In this document: one piece after another, positions 17,905-29,403 of the stretch | Layout of the letters: each line of letters starts with the position of its first letter | Position numbering within the stretch: position 1 is the stretch's first letter | Position numbers and translations under genes: made by a program | Notes under the pieces: generated by a model | Seen by the model: the letters and a program-made list of their open reading frames with translations, nothing else | The model's database searches: none | What the model was told of the DNA's origin: nothing | Assembly: GCF_002795305.1 (NCBI RefSeq) | Contig: NZ_PGGC01000131.1 | Span: forward strand, 1 to 64,000 | Direction of reading: 5' to 3' | DNA from: Aeromonas cavernicola | GTDB lineage: Bacteria; Pseudomonadota; Gammaproteobacteria; Enterobacterales; Aeromonadaceae | DNA: 64,000 nt

Positions 17905-19353
17905 TTACTGGGTGCCACCCACGGTGAGCTGATCCAATTTGAGGGTAGGCTGACCCACCCCGACCGGCACGCTCTGGCCCTCCTTGCCGCAGATGCCAAC
18001 CCCCTTATCCAGTGCCAAGTCATGGCCCACCATTGACACCTGACTCATCGCCTCAGGGCCGTTGCCAATAAGGGTCGCTCCTTTGATGGGGGCGGTGATC
18101 TTGCCATCCTCGATGAGGTAAGCCTCGGAGGCGGAAAAAACAAACTTACCGGAGGTGATGTCCACCTGGCCGCCGCCGAAGTTAGGGGCGTAGATCCCTT
18201 TCTTGACCGAGGCGATGATCTCGGCCGGATCGTACTGGCCTGCCAGCATGTAGGTGTTAGTCATGCGCGGCATCGGTAGGGCGGCGTAAGATTCACGGCG
18301 GCCATTACCGGTCAGCGGCACCCCCATCAGGCGGGCATTCTGTTTGTCCTGCAGATAGCCCTTGAGGATGCCGTTCTCGATCAGCACGTTGTAACCACCC
18401 GGCGTCCCCTCATCATCAATGGAGACAGATCCACGTAGGCCCATCAAGGTGCCGTCATCGACGATGGTGCAATGCTTGGAGGCCACCTGCTCGCCGATGC
18501 GACCGGCAAACGCGGACGATCCCTTGCGGTTGAAGTCCCCCTCCAGACCGTGGCCCACCGCCTCGTGTAGCAGCACGCCGGGCCAGCCAGCACCAAGCAC
18601 CACCGGCATGGTGCCAGCTGGCGCATCGATGGCTTCCAGATTGACTAGCGCCTGACGTACCGCTTCACGGACATAGCCAAACGCACGGCTCTCTAGCCCA
18701 TCCAGTTCGAGAAAATAGTCGTAACCACAGCGGCCACCGCCCCCAGCACTGCCACGCTCACGGCGATCGCCCTGCTCGGCGATCACGGTCACTGACAGGC
18801 GTACCAGCGGACGTACATCGGCGGCCAAGGTGCCATCAGTGGCGGCCACCAGTATCTCTTCGTAAACACCGCTGATAGAGGCCATCACTTGATTGATGGC
18901 GGGGTCCAGACTTCTGGCGAACTTATCCATCTGCTCCAGCAGGGCGATCTTCTGCTGCTTGTCGAGGGTCTGCAGCGGGTCAATGGCCGGATAGAGCAAG
19001 TTGGCAGAGGTTCTCGCCCACGCCTTCACCTTGCCCTGCGCCCCAGCAGCGGCGATGCCGCGAGCGGCGGTCACCGACTGTTGCAGGGCCAGCAGGCTCA
19101 GCTCATCGGAGTAGGCAAAACCGGTCTTCTCGCCGCTGACGGCGCGCACTCCGACCCCCTGATCGATGTTGTAGCTGCCATCCTTGACGATGCCATCTTC
19201 CAGCATCCAGGACTCATGCCAGCTGCGCTGGAAATAGAGATCGCCGAACTCCACCTGATGGCTCAACAGGCTGCCGAGCAGTTGCTGCAAGCGCCCTTCA
19301 TCAAGGTCATTCGGGGCCAACAAAGAGGCACTAACCTGGCTCAATAGACTCAA
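17905..19353 (-). CDS. tldD: Metalloprotease TldD
   Basis: A 482-residue subunit of the TldD/TldE zinc protease, which matures microcin B17-like peptides and degrades CcdA in E. coli. The zinc motif HEAVGH is at 263-268. The conserved N-terminal [10 protein letters not shown] and GFAYSDE segments are present. The start is TTG at 19353, supported by GGAG seven bases upstream and by alignment with MSL-starting homologues; no better ATG exists. It is the last member of the conserved mreBCD-maf-rng-yhdP-nit-tldD series. Confidence 0.95.
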   Translation of the reverse strand: MSLLSQVSASLLAPNDLDEGRLQQLLGSLLSHQVEFGDLYFQRSWHESWMLEDGIVKDGSYNIDQGVGVRAVSGEKTGFAYSDELSLLALQQSVTAARGIAAAGAQGKVKAWARTSANLLYPAIDPLQTLDKQQKIALLEQMDKFARSLDPAINQVMASISGVYEEILVAATDGTLAADVRPLVRLSVTVIAEQGDRRERGSAGGGGRCGYDYFLELDGLESRAFGYVREAVRQALVNLEAIDAPAGTMPVVLGAGWPGVLLHEAVGHGLEGDFNRKGSSAFAGRIGEQVASKHCTIVDDGTLMGLRGSVSIDDEGTPGGYNVLIENGILKGYLQDKQNARLMGVPLTGNGRRESYAALPMPRMTNTYMLAGQYDPAEIIASVKKGIYAPNFGGGQVDITSGKFVFSASEAYLIEDGKITAPIKGATLIGNGPEAMSQVSMVGHDLALDKGVGICGKEGQSVPVGVGQPTLKLDQLTVGGTQ

Positions 19354-19414
19354 TCTTCTTCTCCACTCTCGTAACGAGCTGTTTTAAATCGTCTTGCCGA
19401 CGGGTTGGCAACAA

Positions 19415-19596
19415 ACCACACCATCACAACAAACGGGCATGGGTCAGCACGGGCAAACGGCTGCGTTTCAATTTTTCACCACACCATCAGAGCAAACGGG
19501 CATGGGTCAGCACGGGCAAACGGCTGCGTTTCAATTTTTCACCACACCATCAGAGCAAACGGGCATGGATCAGCACGGGCATGGTGCGTTTCAATT
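19415..19596 (-). repeat. 63-bp tandem repeat derived from the nit 3' end
   Basis: Two near-identical 63-bp units (19435-19497 and 19498-19560) are flanked by a partial unit on each side, one of which is the 3' end of the nit gene itself. 63 bp equals 21 codons and the reading frame is kept. On the minus strand each unit reads as a stop codon followed by about 20 codons ending with PVLTHARLL and the next stop. The array fills most of the nit-tldD gap. Confidence 0.93.
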
Positions 19597-20371
19597 CGTC
19601 GATAAATTCAGGCTCCATCTGCGCTAGCACCGTGCCCTTTCCGGACTCTCGGCAAGCCAGCACCCGCCCCCAAGGGTCGATTACCATGCTGTGGCCCCAG
19701 GTCTGGCGCCCCGTTTCGTGAGTGCCACCCTGATTGGCAGCCACCACATAACACTGGTTTTCGATGGCGCGAGCCCGCAGCAGCGGTTCCCAGTGCGCCT
19801 CGCCGGTCACGGCGGTAAAGGCGGCAGGCACCAGTAATACCCGCGCACCAGCCCGAGCCAGCTGACGGTAGAGCTCAGGAAAGCGCAAATCATAACAGAT
19901 CGAGAGGCCGAGGGGACCAAAGGGGGAGTCCACCAGCACAGGAGCCTCCCCCGCCCTGAAGGTCTCCGACTCCCGATAGCGACCGTGATTATCCGCCACA
20001 TCCACGTCGAACAGGTGGATCTTGTGGTAGTGGCCCCTGCGCTCGCCGCTGGGGTCAAACACCAGCGAACTGGTATGGACATGTTCGGAACCGGCGATGG
20101 TGGTAGGCATAGCCCCCGCCACCAGCCAGATGCCGTAATCGCGGGCCCACTCGGCAAGTTGCTGCTGGATCGGCGCTGCTCCGCTCAGATCGGGGCCGAT
20201 CGGCTCGGCACCATCTAGATAACCCTGCCGTTCACCAAACAGGGCAAAGTTCTCCGGTAGCAGCACCAGCATTGGCCGCTCTTCTGGCAAGGCCGCCAGC
20301 TCGGCGGCAATCTGATCTCGGTTATCCTGCCAGTAACGGCCTGATACCAGTTGTATTGCGGCTAACCACAT
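19550..20371 (-). CDS. Carbon-nitrogen hydrolase (Nit/omega-amidase family)
   Basis: A 273-residue nitrilase-superfamily amidase. The catalytic triad Glu40 (LLPENF), Lys117 (YHKIHL) and Cys159 (ICYDLRFPE) is intact. Relatives of the Nit1 type act as deaminated-glutathione amidases, a metabolite-repair role; omega-amidase activity is an alternative. Its C-terminal codons lie within the 63-bp tandem array, and the encoded tail (KRTMPVLIHARLL) differs slightly from the tails in the downstream copies (KRSRLPVLTHARLL). It lies between yhdP and tldD, the conserved order in gammaproteobacteria. Confidence 0.88.
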   Translation of the reverse strand: MWLAAIQLVSGRYWQDNRDQIAAELAALPEERPMLVLLPENFALFGERQGYLDGAEPIGPDLSGAAPIQQQLAEWARDYGIWLVAGAMPTTIAGSEHVHTSSLVFDPSGERRGHYHKIHLFDVDVADNHGRYRESETFRAGEAPVLVDSPFGPLGLSICYDLRFPELYRQLARAGARVLLVPAAFTAVTGEAHWEPLLRARAIENQCYVVAANQGGTHETGRQTWGHSMVIDPWGRVLACRESGKGTVLAQMEPEFIDELKRTMPVLIHARLL

Positions 20372-20408
20372 GACTGACTCCTTGCGCTAAACAGGATGCA
20401 ACCTGTCA

Positions 20409-23400
20409 TCAATGAACCGGTTGATCTGGCGTGAGCGGCTTGAGCAAAAAGGGGGTGGTCTCTTGTTTCGGCAAGCTGGGAGCTACCGCATCGACCGCCT
20501 TTTTCTGTTGCTGGTTGAGCTTGATACGGGCCCGATCTCGCCCTGCTTCCACCAGTTTTGGCGCATCAATGGGACCTGATACCCGAAAATCGATGCGGGT
20601 GATCACATCTACCACCGGCTCGAGCAATTTAGACAACGCCAGCACATACAAGCCCGTCACGGGGGTAATCGAGAAGGCAGCAACCACCGGCAGGGTGCCC
20701 CCCAAATTCGGCGAAAAACGAAGCTGATAGTCAAGCTGCCAGCGCACCAGATCGGCCATCCCCTCACCACGTAAGTTACCCGCCGCCCCCTTCATATAAA
20801 AATCATCGTTACTGACCTGCCCCTGCTTGATGGTGGCCGAGGCGGACATGGATTCGAAATAGAAGCCCTTGTCGAACACATCGCGAAAATCGAGGCGCAA
20901 TTTGCGCAGCAAGGAGTCGAGACTGAGCAGGGAGAGCAGCCGTGCGCCCTTGTCGTTGACCTCCCGCAGCGTGCCAGCCTCCAGCTGATAGTTGGCACTG
21001 CCCCCCAGCGTTGGCAGGCTCGGCCGGTAGGGGACATCCTGCCAATTGAGATCAAAGGCAAAGGAGCCGGGGGCATCGCCGATAGGCGAGGTGTAGCCAA
21101 GCCGCTTGAGCAGTAACTCGCTGTTGTTACTGGTTAGTTTACCTCGGGCATGGGTTTCCATCTGGCTGCCATTAGCTAGCCAATCGACACTGCCCGTTAG
21201 CTGACTACCGGCCAGCCGCATCTCCAGCCCCTTGAGGCTGAGCTTATTGGCACCGGGCAGCAGCTCCCCTTTCACCTCACCGAGCGGCAATTGGCCAAAA
21301 CGGCAATCGACACAGCTAAAGGTGAGCCAAGGGATGGCAGCCATGATGGCGTTATCTTGGGTCACATCAGGCGCAGGGCTAAGTTCAGCGCCCTTGCCTG
21401 ACCAATGAATACGGGCAAATTTAGCGTCGATAGGCCGCTTAGCTTGCTGTGGCAGACGAATGACCCCCATGACGTCAGGGCTGTCGATCATCACCTCGGT
21501 CGCCTGTTTAACCGGCGCCACAGTAAAGCGCACGGCGTTCAGAATGGCACTGCCAATATCAGCGCGCGCCAGCTGCCCGTCCACCCACCACTCGGTGGGC
21601 AACAACGGGCGCTCACCCGTCGCTGGCTCTGCCACATCACGCTGGGGCGGCAACCACTGGGTTAGACGTGCTAGCCAGTCCGCTACATCGGCCTGCGGCT
21701 GATTGATGACTACCAGCATGGGCACATCACGCCGCTGTTGCTCACTAGGGCGACCCACCTCAAGCTGGACACGGTTAAGGTAAGGGTCGCCTTCGCCATA
21801 GCTGAGCTGGCTGTAGAGGCCAACCTCGGCCCCCAAGCTGGCGCGGATCTCACTACGCCCAGCACCACCTTGGGCGCTGATCAGCAGTGGCAGGGTGCTG
21901 GCCTGTGGTTTGGTCAAGGGCGCTGGCAAATCCAGCCCCATTCCTTGTAGCGACGAATCCAAGCTCAGCGCGAAACTAAATGGCTGCTCATTTGGCAAGG
22001 TGAGCCCTAACTTACCTTGCCAGTCACTGCGCCCTGCCAGCACCCCCAACGCGGAGATGGCGGGCAGCTGACGCCGCGTGTCCCACTGCCCGTTGAAATC
22101 CAGGTCGACCTGATAGCGATCAGGGTGCTGGCGCCCCTGATAATCAATGGTCAACGGCTGATCCCACAAACGCGCAGTGAGTTGGTGAAAACGGGTCTGT
22201 TGGTTGTCATATTCAAGCCGACCGCTGACCTGATCCAGTGGCAAATCTAAGCTCGCGATACGCACTCGGTTATTGCGAAAAATAGCCTCTCCGCTAGCCT
22301 GCACCTCATCACGGCCATTGAGCGGAATATCCAGCTTGACGCGCCCTTGGAGCGGGCCACGCACCTCAACCTCACGCAGCGCCTGCCCTACGGAGCTGGC
22401 CAGCGGTGAGTCTTGTAAGTAATCGCTGATCGCCTTGCCTTCCCCCGCAACGGTGGCATCGACGTAAAGATGCGCCGGTGCGGCGAAGGCCGGGATCCAC
22501 GCATGCACTGAATCAGATCGCGCCTTTCCTAGTTTGCTGGAACGGCTACGCATATCGAGGCTGGCATTTTGAAACAACAGGTCGATCTGCAAGTCGGTGA
22601 GCGGTTGCCAACCGGGGAAGAACTGGTAGGTGGCCTGCTCAAGGGGAACCGCCACTTGGAACATCCCCTCGCCTTGGTCATAAGGGAAATCCTTAAACTC
22701 GCCATACCACAACAAGTCAGCTCCCGTGGCCTTGCCGCCCTTGATGGCGCCGCTCAGGTAATCCACCAACCCCTTGTCCATCGCCTGCAGCGGGAAGTAG
22801 CGATCGGCGTGGCCGGCATTTTTGACATCAATCCGCCCAGTCAGAGCCAGAAAGGGGTGTTCGAATAGCTCGAGACGAAAGCGACTGGCCAAGCGCAGGT
22901 CTTGGTTATCCAGTGCGATATCCTGCCCATAAACGACCCAGCCTTGCCCCTCACGCCACCAATCTAACCGCGCAGAGAGCTGCTCAACGGGGATAATCTG
23001 CTTAAAGTGACGTCCCAGATCGATGCGATCTTGGGCGAGCGCCAGCCGCACACTCCCCCCCGTTGGGGTTAACCAGAACTCACCATTGAGATCGTCGACT
23101 CCGGGTACATCCTGCCATCCATGCAGTTTGATGCGGTTAAGCCGCCCTTGCAGTGACAACCCTTGCCAGTCGCCATCGGCCTGTAACACCAGATCCTGCA
23201 ATTGACCGGCAGGTTTCACCTGTTTAAGCATCTGGGTCCACTGAGGATAAATCCCAGACACCAGCTGACTCAATTTAGCGATCTGGCCAAGATCAAGGGC
23301 GGGCAGATACCCGATAATTCGCCCTTCCCTGCGTTCAAGCTGCAAGTGGCTGCGCAGCCACGGTTGGCCATCAAAAACTAGGGCGACCCCATGGCTTGCA

Positions 23401-24302
23401 AACTGCCAATTATCCCCCTCCCGACGCAGCTGCACCGTACCGCCGTCTAGGCTGAGTCGGTGCGGCTCACCATCTTGTAAGCCTTGCCAGGTTACGGTGT
23501 TACGGCCAAATGTCAGTAGGGTGTTCCATAATTGGCCATTGGTAAACTCACTCCAGAGTTGGAGATCAAGCTGACCGCTGACCTTGGGATCACCAGAGTG
23601 GGTACGTGCCAGCAGAGGGGTAATATCCAGCTCTCTGGCGGCAAGATAAAGGCTCCCTTTGAGCCTATCTAAGCGATCACTGGGCGCACTGACCTCGACG
23701 ATCAGGTCCAAGGTGCTCTGCCCCAATCCGTTGATAAGGTAGGCCTTGCCCACCCCCTGATGGCGCTTGCCACGGTTTTGCCAGCGTAGTTGGGCAATAT
23801 CGAGCGCACGCACCTCCCCCAACGCGGTGGTCAGACGAAGGCGAGTATCGTGAATATCGAAGCTGGTGAGCTGGGTGAGTAAAAAACTCAGCAGCGCTTG
23901 CTGCTGATCATCTTGCGGGTCTGCCGAGCTGGCTTGACTTAGGTCGATGGCGATGTCGCCATCATGCAGCAGTAACCTGCCAAATACAGGGCGCAGTTCA
24001 TTGAGCGAACGCCAGAAATCAAGATGCACTAACACCTTGCCGAGCTGGACCGAGAAGCGCTTCGAGTCCGGCGCAATCTCCAGTTGCTGCAGTACTAACG
24101 AGGGGCCGACGTTAGTCCACTCCAAGCCCAGCTCGCCAACCGTCACCTTCAACTGACGATCGGCGAACAACGCAGCGATGAGCGTCTGCCGATGCTCATT
24201 GAGCAGCGGGCCTGCCACGCGGATCAGGCTGACCAGCACAGCCAGCAGTACCAACAAGACCCCGAGAGCCAACCAGCCCCGGCTCAGCCAGCGGTAAACC
24301 AA
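20409..24302 (-). CDS. yhdP: AsmA-like envelope phospholipid transport protein YhdP
   Basis: A 1297-residue AsmA-superfamily protein. One N-terminal membrane helix (about residues 6-28) anchors a very long periplasmic beta-rich region, with the AsmA_2-type C-terminal portion. Together with TamB and YdbH, YhdP is implicated in moving phospholipids from the inner to the outer membrane. The frame starts with TTG at 24302, immediately after the rng TAA and in the same frame, with no room for an intergenic region. No ATG start lies nearby. Translation by re-initiation after rng is therefore likely. Confidence 0.9.
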   Translation of the reverse strand: MVYRWLSRGWLALGVLLVLLAVLVSLIRVAGPLLNEHRQTLIAALFADRQLKVTVGELGLEWTNVGPSLVLQQLEIAPDSKRFSVQLGKVLVHLDFWRSLNELRPVFGRLLLHDGDIAIDLSQASSADPQDDQQQALLSFLLTQLTSFDIHDTRLRLTTALGEVRALDIAQLRWQNRGKRHQGVGKAYLINGLGQSTLDLIVEVSAPSDRLDRLKGSLYLAARELDITPLLARTHSGDPKVSGQLDLQLWSEFTNGQLWNTLLTFGRNTVTWQGLQDGEPHRLSLDGGTVQLRREGDNWQFASHGVALVFDGQPWLRSHLQLERREGRIIGYLPALDLGQIAKLSQLVSGIYPQWTQMLKQVKPAGQLQDLVLQADGDWQGLSLQGRLNRIKLHGWQDVPGVDDLNGEFWLTPTGGSVRLALAQDRIDLGRHFKQIIPVEQLSARLDWWREGQGWVVYGQDIALDNQDLRLASRFRLELFEHPFLALTGRIDVKNAGHADRYFPLQAMDKGLVDYLSGAIKGGKATGADLLWYGEFKDFPYDQGEGMFQVAVPLEQATYQFFPGWQPLTDLQIDLLFQNASLDMRSRSSKLGKARSDSVHAWIPAFAAPAHLYVDATVAGEGKAISDYLQDSPLASSVGQALREVEVRGPLQGRVKLDIPLNGRDEVQASGEAIFRNNRVRIASLDLPLDQVSGRLEYDNQQTRFHQLTARLWDQPLTIDYQGRQHPDRYQVDLDFNGQWDTRRQLPAISALGVLAGRSDWQGKLGLTLPNEQPFSFALSLDSSLQGMGLDLPAPLTKPQASTLPLLISAQGGAGRSEIRASLGAEVGLYSQLSYGEGDPYLNRVQLEVGRPSEQQRRDVPMLVVINQPQADVADWLARLTQWLPPQRDVAEPATGERPLLPTEWWVDGQLARADIGSAILNAVRFTVAPVKQATEVMIDSPDVMGVIRLPQQAKRPIDAKFARIHWSGKGAELSPAPDVTQDNAIMAAIPWLTFSCVDCRFGQLPLGEVKGELLPGANKLSLKGLEMRLAGSQLTGSVDWLANGSQMETHARGKLTSNNSELLLKRLGYTSPIGDAPGSFAFDLNWQDVPYRPSLPTLGGSANYQLEAGTLREVNDKGARLLSLLSLDSLLRKLRLDFRDVFDKGFYFESMSASATIKQGQVSNDDFYMKGAAGNLRGEGMADLVRWQLDYQLRFSPNLGGTLPVVAAFSITPVTGLYVLALSKLLEPVVDVITRIDFRVSGPIDAPKLVEAGRDRARIKLNQQQKKAVDAVAPSLPKQETTPFLLKPLTPDQPVH

Positions 24303-25772
24303 TTACATCATCACCACATCAAATTGCTCTTGCCCACAGAGCGGTTCGCTCACGACTTTGACCTGCTTACCGATAAACACTTCCAGCTCCGCTAGGCTAT
24401 GGGACTCCTCGCCACGCAGATAATCAGCAACGGCGGGGGCGGCATACACGGTGAATTGATCGGCATCGTAGGCGCGGTTGACCCGGATGATCTCCCGCAG
24501 GATCTCAAAGCAGACCGACTCCACCGTCTTGACTCGGCCGCGCCCCTTGCACTCGGGGCACTCGGAGCAAAGCACATGCTCTAGGCTCTCACGGGTGCGC
24601 TTGCGGGTCATCTCCACCAATCCGAGCTGAGAGAAACCATTGACGTTGGTCTTGGCGCGGTCCTTGGAGAGCGCCTGCTCTAGGCTGTGTAACACGCGGC
24701 GGCGGTGATCTTCTGACTGCATGTCAATGAAGTCGATGATGATGATCCCACCAAGGTTGCGCAGCCGCAGATGGCGGGCGATGGCCGCCGTCGCCTCGAC
24801 GTTGGTGTTAAAGATGGTCTCTTCCAGATTACGATGGCCGACAAAGGCGCCGGTGTTGATATCCACCGTGGTCATGGCTTCGGTCTGGTCGATGATGATA
24901 TAGCCGCCGGATTTGAGCTCCACCTTACGCTCCAGCGCCCGCTGGATCTCATTTTCCACGTCATACAGATCGAAAATCGGTGACTCGCCAGCATAATACT
25001 CCAGCTTGCTGGCCAGCTCAGGCACGTACTCTTCGGTGAAGCGTTTGAGCAGATCAAAGCTCTGGCGTGAGTCAACCCGGATTTTATCCAGCTCGGTGCC
25101 CACAAAATCGCGCACCACCCGAAACGCCAAACTGGGATCTTCGTAGAGGATCTTGCAAGCAGGATACTTCTGCTTGCGTTCGAGAATTTTGCGCCACAGC
25201 CGTTTCAAAAAAGCGGCGTCTTGCTCCAGCTCCAACTCCCCCACCCCTTCGGCAGCGGTGCGGATGATGTAACCGCCGAGCTCATCCACGTAACCGGCCA
25301 CGGTACGCTTGAGCCGCTCCCGCTCCGCCTCAGACTCAATGCGCTGGGACACCCCGACGTGGGCACTGCCCGGCATAAACACCAGATAACGGGACGGGAG
25401 GGTGATGTCGGTCGTCAATCTCGCCCCTTTGGTACCCAGCGGATCTTTGACTACCTGCACCATGATGTCTTGGCCTTGGCGCACCAGCTCAGCAATATTG
25501 CCGACTTGGAACTGCTCCTTCTCTTTCACCGCCACACATTCGGTGTGCGGCACGATGTCGGAAGCATGCAGGAACGCCGCTTTGTCCATCCCTATATCGA
25601 CAAACGCCGCCTGCATCCCCGGCAGCACCCTGCTGATCTTGCCCTTGTAGATATTGCCCACAATGCCCCGTTTGGCTTGGCGCTCGACGTGCACTTCCTG
25701 TAACAAGCCATTTTCGACCAGCGCAACCCGAGTTTCCGAAGGGGTGACGTTAACCAGCAGTTCTACCGACAT
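24303..25772 (-). CDS. rng: Ribonuclease G
   Basis: A 489-residue endoribonuclease of the RNase E/G family, exactly the E. coli length. An S1 RNA-binding domain covers about residues 35-125. The catalytic Mg-binding Asp304 and Asp347 are present, as is the Cys cluster C402/C405/C408 in the zinc-link region. It matures the 16S rRNA 5' end and degrades some mRNAs. The start at 25772 (MSVELLVN) is chosen by homology, with AAGG upstream; the longer frame is spurious. Last ATG-containing codons run straight into yhdP. Confidence 0.96.
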   Translation of the reverse strand: MSVELLVNVTPSETRVALVENGLLQEVHVERQAKRGIVGNIYKGKISRVLPGMQAAFVDIGMDKAAFLHASDIVPHTECVAVKEKEQFQVGNIAELVRQGQDIMVQVVKDPLGTKGARLTTDITLPSRYLVFMPGSAHVGVSQRIESEAERERLKRTVAGYVDELGGYIIRTAAEGVGELELEQDAAFLKRLWRKILERKQKYPACKILYEDPSLAFRVVRDFVGTELDKIRVDSRQSFDLLKRFTEEYVPELASKLEYYAGESPIFDLYDVENEIQRALERKVELKSGGYIIIDQTEAMTTVDINTGAFVGHRNLEETIFNTNVEATAAIARHLRLRNLGGIIIIDFIDMQSEDHRRRVLHSLEQALSKDRAKTNVNGFSQLGLVEMTRKRTRESLEHVLCSECPECKGRGRVKTVESVCFEILREIIRVNRAYDADQFTVYAAPAVADYLRGEESHSLAELEVFIGKQVKVVSEPLCGQEQFDVVMM

Positions 25773-25960
25773 AAGCGACCTTGCCTGTTGCAGTTTTGAA
25801 TGATTAGAGCCTACCCGAGTCAGCGTCATTGGCCCAGCGAGCATGGCGGCAAATACGTGAGAGGATGACCTGGAGGGCCACACCCGCCCGCCACCTCATC
25901 CTCATCGGGACCAAACTGATAACGCGAGACCTAGGCTGCTAGCCAGCGACGGGCGCCCTA

Positions 25961-26548
25961 CTACTGGTGCTGCGCCAGATAGTGTTTGATCAGCAAATCC
26001 GTCTCTAGCAGAGGCAGTCCAACCACCGCGCTATAGCTCCCTTCAATGCGGCTGACAAACTTACCCGCAATCCCTTGAATACCGTAAGCCCCGGCTTTAT
26101 CGCAAGGCTCGCCAGTCTGCCAATACGCCTCAATCTCAGCGTCATCTAACTTGCGAAACGCCACGTTGGTGGTAACCAAGCGCACATCGCAACGCTCGGC
26201 CGTCGCGAGCGCCACTGCCGTCATCACTTGATGCACCTGACCGGATAGCGCTTCTAACATATCTTTGGCATCCAGCAGATCGGAGGGTTTCTCCAATACT
26301 CGGTCGCCCAGCACTACGATGGTGTCCGCTCCCAGTACGGGCAATGCAGCGGGCGCAACGTTAGCACCGGCCATCGCCTTATCCCGCGCCAGACGGCAGA
26401 CGTAATCTTGCGGTTTTTCGCTCTCGCCGCGCAGCTCGGGTACATCCAATTTGAGCAGCTCAAAGCGATAACCTAGCTGGGTCAGCAATTCGCGGCGGCG
26501 GGGTGAACCGGAGGCAAGATAGAGTTGTACGTCGTGATGGGTAGCCAT
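25961..26548 (-). CDS. Maf/YhdE nucleoside triphosphate pyrophosphatase
   Basis: A 195-residue Maf-family house-cleaning enzyme that hydrolyses dTTP, UTP and related modified nucleotides to monophosphates. The signature [12 protein letters not shown] (residues 11-22) and the catalytic Asp region LGADTIV are present. It follows mreD by 2 bases and is therefore probably cotranscribed with mreCD. The YhdE subtype is inferred from gene position in the mre-rng block. Confidence 0.9.
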   Translation of the reverse strand: MATHHDVQLYLASGSPRRRELLTQLGYRFELLKLDVPELRGESEKPQDYVCRLARDKAMAGANVAPAALPVLGADTIVVLGDRVLEKPSDLLDAKDMLEALSGQVHQVMTAVALATAERCDVRLVTTNVAFRKLDDAEIEAYWQTGEPCDKAGAYGIQGIAGKFVSRIEGSYSAVVGLPLLETDLLIKHYLAQHQ

Positions 26549-26550
26549 AA

Positions 26551-27036
26551 TTACCTGATATTGAAACGGTGGCGGACTTTACGCAGCACTAAAAAGATCC
26601 AAGGCCACATCAGCATTGTCGTCAAGGTCGACCAAAAATAGGCAAAGTTGAGGCTGGCACGGCTAAACAGGTGCTCAGCCCAGAAGATGGTCACTTTGCC
26701 CACCAACGAGAGCAGAGCAATGATCAACGCCTGCTGCCACAGGGAGAAGTTACGGATTTTCTGAAACTGAAAAGCAGCCAGATAGACAGTAATGGCCATC
26801 GCCATCGCCCGCACGCCGAGGGTACCACCGAGCAATACATCGAGTAATAACCCAGCGACCCAGGCCGTTCCAACGTTAGTCCGGTGGGGCAACGCTAAGG
26901 CCCAATAGATCAGCACCATGGCTAACCAATCGGGCCGGAAGGTGTCAAATTGAAACGGTAGCGGCAAGATAGATAAGCTGAGGGCCAACAGGATCGATGT
27001 CCAGATCCAGAATCGGCCACGGGCTGGGTGTAACAT
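26551..27036 (-). CDS. mreD: Rod shape-determining protein MreD
   Basis: A 161-residue inner-membrane protein with five or so hydrophobic helices, typical of MreD. It is part of the elongasome that guides lateral-wall peptidoglycan synthesis together with MreB, MreC, RodA and PBP2. It starts right after the mreC stop with no gap, which indicates cotranslation. Sequence is poorly conserved in the family; the call rests on topology, size and position between mreC and maf. Confidence 0.93.
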   Translation of the reverse strand: MLHPARGRFWIWTSILLALSLSILPLPFQFDTFRPDWLAMVLIYWALALPHRTNVGTAWVAGLLLDVLLGGTLGVRAMAMAITVYLAAFQFQKIRNFSLWQQALIIALLSLVGKVTIFWAEHLFSRASLNFAYFWSTLTTMLMWPWIFLVLRKVRHRFNIR

Positions 27037-27924
27037 TTAGGGCGTGACCCCCACCGTCGGCGTGGCTGGCGCAGAGGCCGCATCATCATCGTGCACCTCT
27101 GGCTTTCGATCCGTCCACAGCAGCAGCAAATAACGCAGTCGATCTAACGCCACCAACGGCTTGGCCTCAATCTGGGCGAAGGGCTTGCCCTCCACATATT
27201 CGGAACGGGTCACGGTCGCCACTGGATAGCCCTCAGGGAAGCGGCCACCCAGACCGGAGGTGACCAGCAGATCGCCAACCTGAATATCGGTATTACGCGG
27301 CAAGTTGCGCAGCTCTAGCTTATCGAGCTCATCACTGCCAGAGGCAATGGCCCGCAGATCGTTGCGCAGTACTCGCACTGGGATGCCGTGGCTGGAATCG
27401 GTGATCAACAGCACTCGACTGGTGGTGGAGCCAACATGGAGCACCTGACCAATCACCCCCTGATCGTTGATCACTGCCTGACCGTTATAAACCCCATCCA
27501 GCGCGCCTTTGTTGATCAACACCTGATGGCTAAAGGGATCGGAATCGACCGATAGCAGCTCAGCCACCATCTTGCGCGACTCACGATGCACCGGTGAACC
27601 GAGCAACTCACGCAGCCGCTGATTCTCGTGCTCCAGATGTTCGAGCTTGAGCAAGCGCGAACGCAAGGTGAACAGCTGCTGCTCCTGCTGCTTGGTCTGT
27701 TCGATGAGATCAGCACGGGTCTGCACCTGGGTCGACATGGTGTCCAGCAAGGTGCCCGGCGCATTGGCCATATATTGCAGAGGGCTGACTAACGAACTGA
27801 GGTAAACGCGGACATGGGTAAACACACCGAAGCGCGAATCCGCGACGATGGCAGCGATGGAGATAATAACGGCGAGAAACAGCCGTAACTGAAGCGAAGG
27901 GCCTCGACCAAAAATGGGTTTCAT
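27037..27924 (-). CDS. mreC: Rod shape-determining protein MreC
   Basis: A 295-residue bitopic protein: a membrane helix near residues 12-30, a periplasmic coiled coil (about 65-110, rich in Gln, Glu and Leu), and a beta-barrel domain with the conserved SSHGIPVRV and TSGLGGRFPEGYPV segments. MreC links MreB to PBP2. The C-terminal tail beyond the barrel is acidic and Pro/Ala-rich. It lies downstream of mreB behind a hairpin terminator, so mreB is probably made in excess. Confidence 0.96.
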   Translation of the reverse strand: MKPIFGRGPSLQLRLFLAVIISIAAIVADSRFGVFTHVRVYLSSLVSPLQYMANAPGTLLDTMSTQVQTRADLIEQTKQQEQQLFTLRSRLLKLEHLEHENQRLRELLGSPVHRESRKMVAELLSVDSDPFSHQVLINKGALDGVYNGQAVINDQGVIGQVLHVGSTTSRVLLITDSSHGIPVRVLRNDLRAIASGSDELDKLELRNLPRNTDIQVGDLLVTSGLGGRFPEGYPVATVTRSEYVEGKPFAQIEAKPLVALDRLRYLLLLWTDRKPEVHDDDAASAPATPTVGVTP

Positions 27925-27930
27925 GAGTTG

Positions 27931-27959
27931 TCAAAAAAGAGCCGGCACGCAGGCCGGCT
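27931..27959 (-). terminator. Attenuating terminator between mreB and mreC
   Basis: On the minus strand AGCCGGC / GCCGGCT (7 bp, loop CTGCGT) is followed by CTTTTTTGA. It sits in the 42-base gap after mreB. In E. coli mreB is largely monocistronic for a similar reason. Confidence 0.85.
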
Positions 27960-27966
27960 TTGGGTC

Positions 27967-29403
<1,437 letters not shown>

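Noticed and set aside
19415-19596. Possible CRISPR array
   Set aside because: The units are 63-bp contiguous copies with no unique spacers and derive from the end of the nit gene.
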